DNA of 57,289 nt from Clostridium sp. Ade.TY (GTDB lineage: Bacteria; Bacillota; Clostridia; Clostridiales; Clostridiaceae): assembly GCF_000498355.1 (NCBI RefSeq), contig NZ_AVSV01000018.1:1-57289 (forward strand), read 5' to 3'. Of this stretch, positions 53,546-57,289 are shown piece by piece. The notes below the pieces were generated by a model that was not told the origin of the DNA, did no database searches, and saw only the letters and a program-made list of their open reading frames with translations. Both the position numbers and the translations under genes were made by a program. Positions within the stretch are counted from its first letter, which is position 1; every line of letters begins with the position of its first letter.

Positions 53546-53662
53546 TTATTCATCTATTTCTTTATTATTTTCTTCAATATACCTATCCCCTAACTTAGCT
53601 GCCTTACATAATGATAATGTTATTATAAAAATAACTATATATCCTAAAAAAAAGTATCCCAT
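53546..53662 (-). CDS. Possible 38-residue single-helix membrane protein
   Basis: A short open frame starts MGYFFLGYIVIFIITLSLCK and ends in a charged tail AAKLGDRYIEENNKEIDE. Residues 3-19 would form one membrane helix with the tail in the cytosol. GAGAGG lies 10 bases before the ATG. The stop abuts the tRNA-Pro terminator, which could also serve it. The hydrophobic-then-charged pattern argues for a real gene, but no family is recognised. Confidence 0.55.
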   Translation of the reverse strand: MGYFFLGYIVIFIITLSLCKAAKLGDRYIEENNKEIDE

Positions 53663-53770
53663 AAGTTAAAAACCTCTCTATATACAAAATTTCATATTCT
53701 AAGTATTATTATTGACAAAAATATAAATAATATTAACATAGCTACTATTAAATTCTTAGGAGTGAAATTT

Positions 53771-55117
53771 ATGAATAAAAAGTATAAAGACATACTTAAT
53801 AAGCTTATTGCTTCTTATTATAATGACAATTTTGATGAAGAAGTAAAAAAAATTCTTAAATCTAATGATTTTTCAAGGGACGATTTAAAATCTATTATTT
53901 CATCTCTATGTGGAGTTTCTGTTCCTGAAGGAGATAATTTTATTTATAACTTAAAAAAATCTATTACTGACTATTCAGTAAAAACCAAATTAGTAGAAAA
54001 AGTAAGAAAATGTTCTTATTGCAAGACAGATGTCAATGGTAAAACCAATTGCCAAAATGCTTGTCCTTTTAATGCTATATTAAAAGATACAAAAACTAAT
54101 AATGCTTATATTGATAATAATTTATGTACTGATTGCGGTCTTTGTGTTTCTAGTTGTGAAAATGGAAATTATCTCGAAAAAATAGAACTAATACCACTCT
54201 TAGAGCTATTAAAAAATAACTCTAAAGTTATAGCTGCTGTTGCTCCCGCAATAACTGGTCAGTTTGGTATTGATGTATCAATGGATCAACTTAGAACTGC
54301 CTTTATAAAGCTTGGATTTACTGACATGATAGAAGTAGCATTTGCTGCTGATATGCTTACAATAAAAGAAGCTTGTGAGTTTAACAGTCATGTAAATAGT
54401 TTTGATGACTTACTTATAACCTCTTGTTGTTGCCCAATGTGGATAGGAATGATAAAAGGTGTTTATAGCTCTCTAGTTAAGCATGTAACTCCTTCTGTAT
54501 CTCCAATGATAGCAGCTGCAAGAGTTATTAAATATCTCAATAAAGATGTAAAAGTCGTATTTATAGGCCCTTGTATAGCTAAAAAGGCTGAAGCAAGAGA
54601 AAAAGATTTGGTAGGTGATGTTGACTTAGTCTTGACTTTTGAAGAAGTTAAAGGATTATTTGACACATTAAATATAAACCTAGCAGAATTAAATGAAACA
54701 ATTACCAGAGAATATGCTTCTAGAGGCGGTAGACTTTATGCAAGAACTGACGGTGTAACTACAGCTATAAAAGATGCAGTAAATGAATTATACCCTGATA
54801 AAATACCATTATTCAAAGGTAAAAGTGCAAGTGGTGTAAAAGCTTGCAAGGAATTGTTAAATGAAGTTAAAAGTTCTAGTAATACTTTTAACTTCATTGA
54901 GGGAATGGGATGTATTGGAGGATGCGTTGGAGGTCCTAAAAAATTAATAGATACTAATAAAGGAACTGAATACGTTACCGAATTTGCACATTCTTCACCA
55001 ATAAAAGTTGCAACTCATAGTGATGTAATAATAGATTTATTTAAAAGATTGGGTATAAATAACTTTGAGGATCTATTAGATAAAGAAAAAACTAAGATTT
55101 TTCATAGAACTTTTTAA
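53771..55117 (+). CDS. [FeFe]-hydrogenase with TSCCCP motif (group B-like)
   Basis: This iron hydrogenase has 448 residues; ATG 53771 is 8 bases from AGGAG, while a GTG at 53762 is too near. An N-terminal helical region (1-95) is followed by two 4Fe-4S sites: CSYCKTDVNGKTNCQNACP and CTDCGLCVSSC. H-cluster motifs follow: L1 ITSCCCPMWIGM near residue 217, L2 GPCIAKKAEA near residue 265, and L3 EGMGCIGGCVGGPKK near residue 378. L1 has three Cys in a row rather than TSCCP; this is known from the oxygen-tolerant CbA5H and group B enzymes. It lacks the 2Fe-2S and further ferredoxin domains of HydA1. Direction of reaction unknown. Confidence 0.88.
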   Translation: MNKKYKDILNKLIASYYNDNFDEEVKKILKSNDFSRDDLKSIISSLCGVSVPEGDNFIYNLKKSITDYSVKTKLVEKVRKCSYCKTDVNGKTNCQNACPFNAILKDTKTNNAYIDNNLCTDCGLCVSSCENGNYLEKIELIPLLELLKNNSKVIAAVAPAITGQFGIDVSMDQLRTAFIKLGFTDMIEVAFAADMLTIKEACEFNSHVNSFDDLLITSCCCPMWIGMIKGVYSSLVKHVTPSVSPMIAAARVIKYLNKDVKVVFIGPCIAKKAEAREKDLVGDVDLVLTFEEVKGLFDTLNINLAELNETITREYASRGGRLYARTDGVTTAIKDAVNELYPDKIPLFKGKSASGVKACKELLNEVKSSSNTFNFIEGMGCIGGCVGGPKKLIDTNKGTEYVTEFAHSSPIKVATHSDVIIDLFKRLGINNFEDLLDKEKTKIFHRTF

Positions 55118-55199
55118 TAGTGATAATATTATAGTATAATAAACTGTAGGTTTTACTTTAATTCCTACAGTTTTTTATTACAAATGAAGGAGGTAGCAA

Positions 55200-55865
55200 A
55201 TGTTTAATAACATAGAAGCTGCAATATTTGATTTAGATGGAACATTAATAGACTCTATGTGGGTATGGGACCAAATAGATATTGATTATTTAACATCTAA
55301 AAATATACCGGTTCCTAAAAATTTAAATGATGAAATTGGACACCTAAGTTTTAATCAAGTTGCTTTATACTTTAAAGAAAGATTTAAATTAGAAGACTCA
55401 CTAGATGAAATAAAAAATTCTTGGAATGATATGGCCAATTATCATTATTCAAATACTATAAAATTAAAAAAAGGCGTAAAAGAATTTCTTGATTTTTTAA
55501 AAGAATCAAATATAAAAATAGGACTAGCTACTAGTAATTCCAAACAATTATTAGAATTAGTATTAAAAAATAATGAGATATATGATTATTTTGATGCTAT
55601 AACAATTACAGATGAAGTATCAATAGGTAAACATGAACCAGATGTTTATTTATTAGCTGCTCAAAAATTAAATGTAAACCCTAAAAACTGTATTGTATTC
55701 GAAGATATTGTACAAGCTGTAAAAGGTGCTAAAAAGGCTAATATGAAGGTTATAGCCGTAGAAGATGAGAGAAGCTTACCTGAAAAAGAAGAACTTACTT
55801 CACTATCAGATAAATTTATATCAGACTTTTTGGAATTAATTCCATCTAAAGATATAGCAATATAA
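55200..55865 (+). CDS. HAD-family phosphatase/phosphoglucomutase-like protein
   Basis: This HAD superfamily hydrolase with the helical C1 cap has 221 residues. Motif I is AIFDLDGTLIDSMWVWDQ near residue 8, motif II is IGLATSNSK near residue 106, motif III Lys is in SIGKHEPDVYLLA near residue 140, and motif IV is IVFEDIVQAVKGAKKANM near residue 163. It resembles beta-phosphoglucomutase and related sugar-phosphate phosphatases; the substrate cannot be assigned. GAAGGAGG lies before the ATG. It has a short gap after the hydrogenase. Confidence 0.88.
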   Translation: MFNNIEAAIFDLDGTLIDSMWVWDQIDIDYLTSKNIPVPKNLNDEIGHLSFNQVALYFKERFKLEDSLDEIKNSWNDMANYHYSNTIKLKKGVKEFLDFLKESNIKIGLATSNSKQLLELVLKNNEIYDYFDAITITDEVSIGKHEPDVYLLAAQKLNVNPKNCIVFEDIVQAVKGAKKANMKVIAVEDERSLPEKEELTSLSDKFISDFLELIPSKDIAI

Positions 55866-55905
55866 ATTAATTATCTATATAAAATAATAAAAAACTTATT
55901 AAAAT

Positions 55906-55938
55906 AAAAAGGGAATTTTCTTTTAAAAATTCCCTTTT
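55906..55938. terminator. Bidirectional terminator between the HAD gene and the parvulin gene
   Basis: AAAAGGGAATTTT/AAAATTCCCTTTT stem with a short loop, A-rich before and T-rich after. Confidence 0.85.
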
Positions 55939-55963
55939 GTATATGTCTATACACTATAATATA

Positions 55964-56707
55964 TTATTTTCTAGTAACAACATATTTTCCTTCTAATTCT
56001 TTTAATACATCTAAGTATTTTCTTTGTTGTCTTTCTTGAAGTAATTGTTGAATAACTCCATCTTTAACTTCTTCAAAAGGTCTTACTTTAGCATCATTTT
56101 TAGATTCAACTAATATTAAATGGTATCCAAATTGAGTTTGTACTGGTTCCGTTACCTTTCCTATTTCAGCTTCAAATGCAGCTTTTTCGAATTCTGGAAC
56201 CATCATGCCTCTACCAAAAGCTCCAAGATTTCCGCCTTGCTCTTTTGATGGACAACTTGAATACTTGCTTGCAGCTTCTTCAAATGACATTCCATTATCT
56301 ATTTCTTCTTTAATTTTTATAGCATCTCCTTCATTATCAACTAAAATATGTTTAGCTGAAACTGTAGGTTGTTCTTCAAATCTTTCTTTATTTTCTTCAT
56401 AGAATTTTTTAGCTTCTTCATCAGTAACTGTTACATCAGCTAATACTTTTGAAATAGTCATTTGAGTTAATATTTCTTTAGCTAAACGTTCAACAGTTTC
56501 TTTGTATTCTTCTGTTTCATTTAACTTTAATTCTTTTCCTAAATTATTGAATAATTCAAATGAAATTACTTGCTCTAATAATTGTTTTCTTCCATTTTCA
56601 TTTTCAAACATTGATCTTCTATCTTCTGGATATTTTGAGATTATATCATTTAAATCCTTTTCAGTTATTTCTTCTGAGCCAACTGTTGCTAATATTTTGT
56701 TTTCCAT
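55964..56707 (-). CDS. Parvulin-type peptidyl-prolyl isomerase (PpiC/SurA-like)
   Basis: This 247-residue folding helper has an N-terminal chaperone-like helical domain (about 1-105) and a central rotamase domain (about 112-205): SAKHILVDNEGDA, GMSFEEAASKYSSCPSKEQGGNLG, and FGYHLILVESK. A signal peptide and lipobox are missing, so it should be cytosolic, unlike PrsA. The helical tail returns to pack with the N-domain. AAGGAGAAG precedes the ATG. Monocistronic. Confidence 0.92.
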   Translation of the reverse strand: MENKILATVGSEEITEKDLNDIISKYPEDRRSMFENENGRKQLLEQVISFELFNNLGKELKLNETEEYKETVERLAKEILTQMTISKVLADVTVTDEEAKKFYEENKERFEEQPTVSAKHILVDNEGDAIKIKEEIDNGMSFEEAASKYSSCPSKEQGGNLGAFGRGMMVPEFEKAAFEAEIGKVTEPVQTQFGYHLILVESKNDAKVRPFEEVKDGVIQQLLQERQQRKYLDVLKELEGKYVVTRK

Positions 56708-56749
56708 ATTATCTTCTCCTTTTAGGTAAATAATTTATTTTACTATTTA

Positions 56750-56778
56750 ATTTTACCAATATACTTATAAATTAACAA
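56750..56778 (-). promoter_or_regulatory. Likely promoter of the parvulin gene
   Basis: TTGTTA, 17-base spacer, TAAAAT on the minus strand, about 43 bases before the ATG. Confidence 0.55.
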
Positions 56779-56833
56779 CGTAAATTATTTTTTTGCAATA
56801 AATCTATTATAAATTTCATTTAATTTTTAATTT

Positions 56834-56897
56834 TTATCCACAGTTTTATTTTTTTCTGTTAAAAAAATCCACATTTTTTTGTTTTTACTGTGTATAA
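56834..56897. promoter_or_regulatory. Cluster of DnaA-box-like sites
   Basis: TTATCCACA (56834-56842) is an exact DnaA box. TGTGTATAA (56889-56897) is an exact TTATNCACA box on the other strand. AAATCCACA (56865-56873) is a partial third. They fall between the tRNA terminator and the parvulin promoter. Confidence 0.55.
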
Positions 56898-56922
56898 CTT
56901 TTTAAATTTCTCTTTTTAAAAT

Positions 56923-56950
56923 AAAAAAAGATGTTCTAATGAACATCTTT
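56923..56950 (-). terminator. Terminator of the rRNA/tRNA operon
   Basis: 10-bp stem AAAGATGTTC/GAACATCTTT with a four-base loop, U-run on the minus strand right after tRNA-Ala. Confidence 0.92.
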
Positions 56951-56952
56951 AC

Positions 56953-57028
56953 TGGTGGAGGTAAGGAGATTCGAACTCCTGACCCCCTGCGTGCAAGGCA
57001 GGTGCTCTCCCAGCTGAGCTATACCCCC
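56953..57028 (-). tRNA. tRNA-Ala (UGC)
   Basis: A 76-base cloverleaf on the minus strand: starts GGGGGTATAGCTCAGC, anticodon loop around CTTGCAC (anticodon TGC), T-loop GTTCGAATC, and an encoded CCA end. It follows tRNA-Phe in the rRNA operon. Confidence 0.97.
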
Positions 57029-57038
57029 AGAAATTGTA

Positions 57039-57114
<76 letters not shown>

Positions 57115-57121
57115 ACACAAT

Positions 57122-57238
57122 ACCTAGCAACGTCCTACTCTCCCACACAGTCACCCGTGCAGTACCATTGGCGCTATAGAGCTTAACTTTCCTGTTCGGA
57201 ATGGGAAGGAGTGTTTCCTCTATGCCATCATCACTAGA
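57122..57238 (-). rRNA. rrf: 5S ribosomal RNA
   Basis: This 117-base gene on the minus strand contains the hallmark stretches CCCATTCCGAACAGGAAAGT, AGTTAAGCTCTATAGCGCC and GGGAGAGTAGGACGTTGC. It begins about TCTAGTGATGATGGC. Both ends are given to within a few bases. The 23S gene should lie just beyond the right edge. Confidence 0.95.
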
Positions 57239-57289
57239 TTTCATTTATTTTAAAGAGATTTGTTCTCTGAAAATTGCACACGATTTTTT

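Overview
This window is a chromosomal segment of a low-GC, spore-forming Firmicute, most likely a Clostridium sensu stricto species in the C. perfringens / C. baratii / C. butyricum range. Four things point there. The DNA is very AT-rich. Ribosome binding sites are strong (GGAGG) and TTG/GTG starts are frequent. Proteins such as AbrB, the LolA-like sporulation protein, the [FeFe]-hydrogenase and the split transketolase are typical of the group. Several gene blocks keep Bacillus-like order (rsmI/abrB, acpS/ydcC-like/mazEF, ftsEX/ctp/minJ-like/uvrB). The species call is inference only. I see no insertion sequence, prophage or CRISPR array.

Layout. Positions 1-9.8 kb (all minus strand) are a maltose/maltodextrin island: malR-malQ-glgP (glgP cut by the left edge), malE-malF-malG, and an upstream pair of an MsmX-type ABC ATPase and a PucR-type regulator. 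Three matching MalR operator sites and one exact CcpA cre site fit maltose induction and glucose repression. 10-19.5 kb carries a DedA protein, then YvcK, RapZ, MurB, UvrC, and an FHA/FtsW/PBP2 trio for cell-wall growth. 19.6-31 kb carries uvrA, two small accessory genes, an AspD/AspT aspartate decarboxylation-exchange pair, and uvrB. 29.9-38 kb holds a MinJ-like PDZ protein, a CtpA protease, FtsX/FtsE, two YitT paralogues and a two-subunit transketolase.

38-42.9 kb is the acpS/nnr/LolA-like/mazEF block, without the alanine racemase gene usually found there, plus a short SSB. 43-48.4 kb has galE, a YihY membrane protein, a LacX-type aldose epimerase and a nuclease-helicase fusion with a small YvrJ gene. 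48.5-53 kb has a DUF1836 regulator and abrB facing away from each other, driven by near-identical mirrored promoters. A Spo0A box lies just after the abrB promoter. rsmI, a TrmN6-like methylase and an NlpC/P60 hydrolase follow. The right end has tRNA-Pro, a TSCCCP-type [FeFe]-hydrogenase, a HAD phosphatase, a parvulin, tRNA-Ala, tRNA-Phe and 5S rRNA of an rRNA operon whose 23S lies beyond the right edge.

Most genes and the rRNA operon lie on the minus strand, so replication probably enters from the right. Start codons were re-chosen by ribosome binding site for several genes (msmX, uvrC, aspD, mazF, ctpA, tkt C-subunit, acpS, hydrogenase). The most useful observations are the duplicated malE promoter/operator module, the mirrored abrB/DUF1836 promoters, the 22-bp tandem repeats upstream of aspD, the probable ATT start of uvrC, the missing alr, the PD-(D/E)XK-XPD fusion, and the hairpin in the SD-start spacer of the NlpC/P60 gene. 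I did not find a clearly new multi-gene system.
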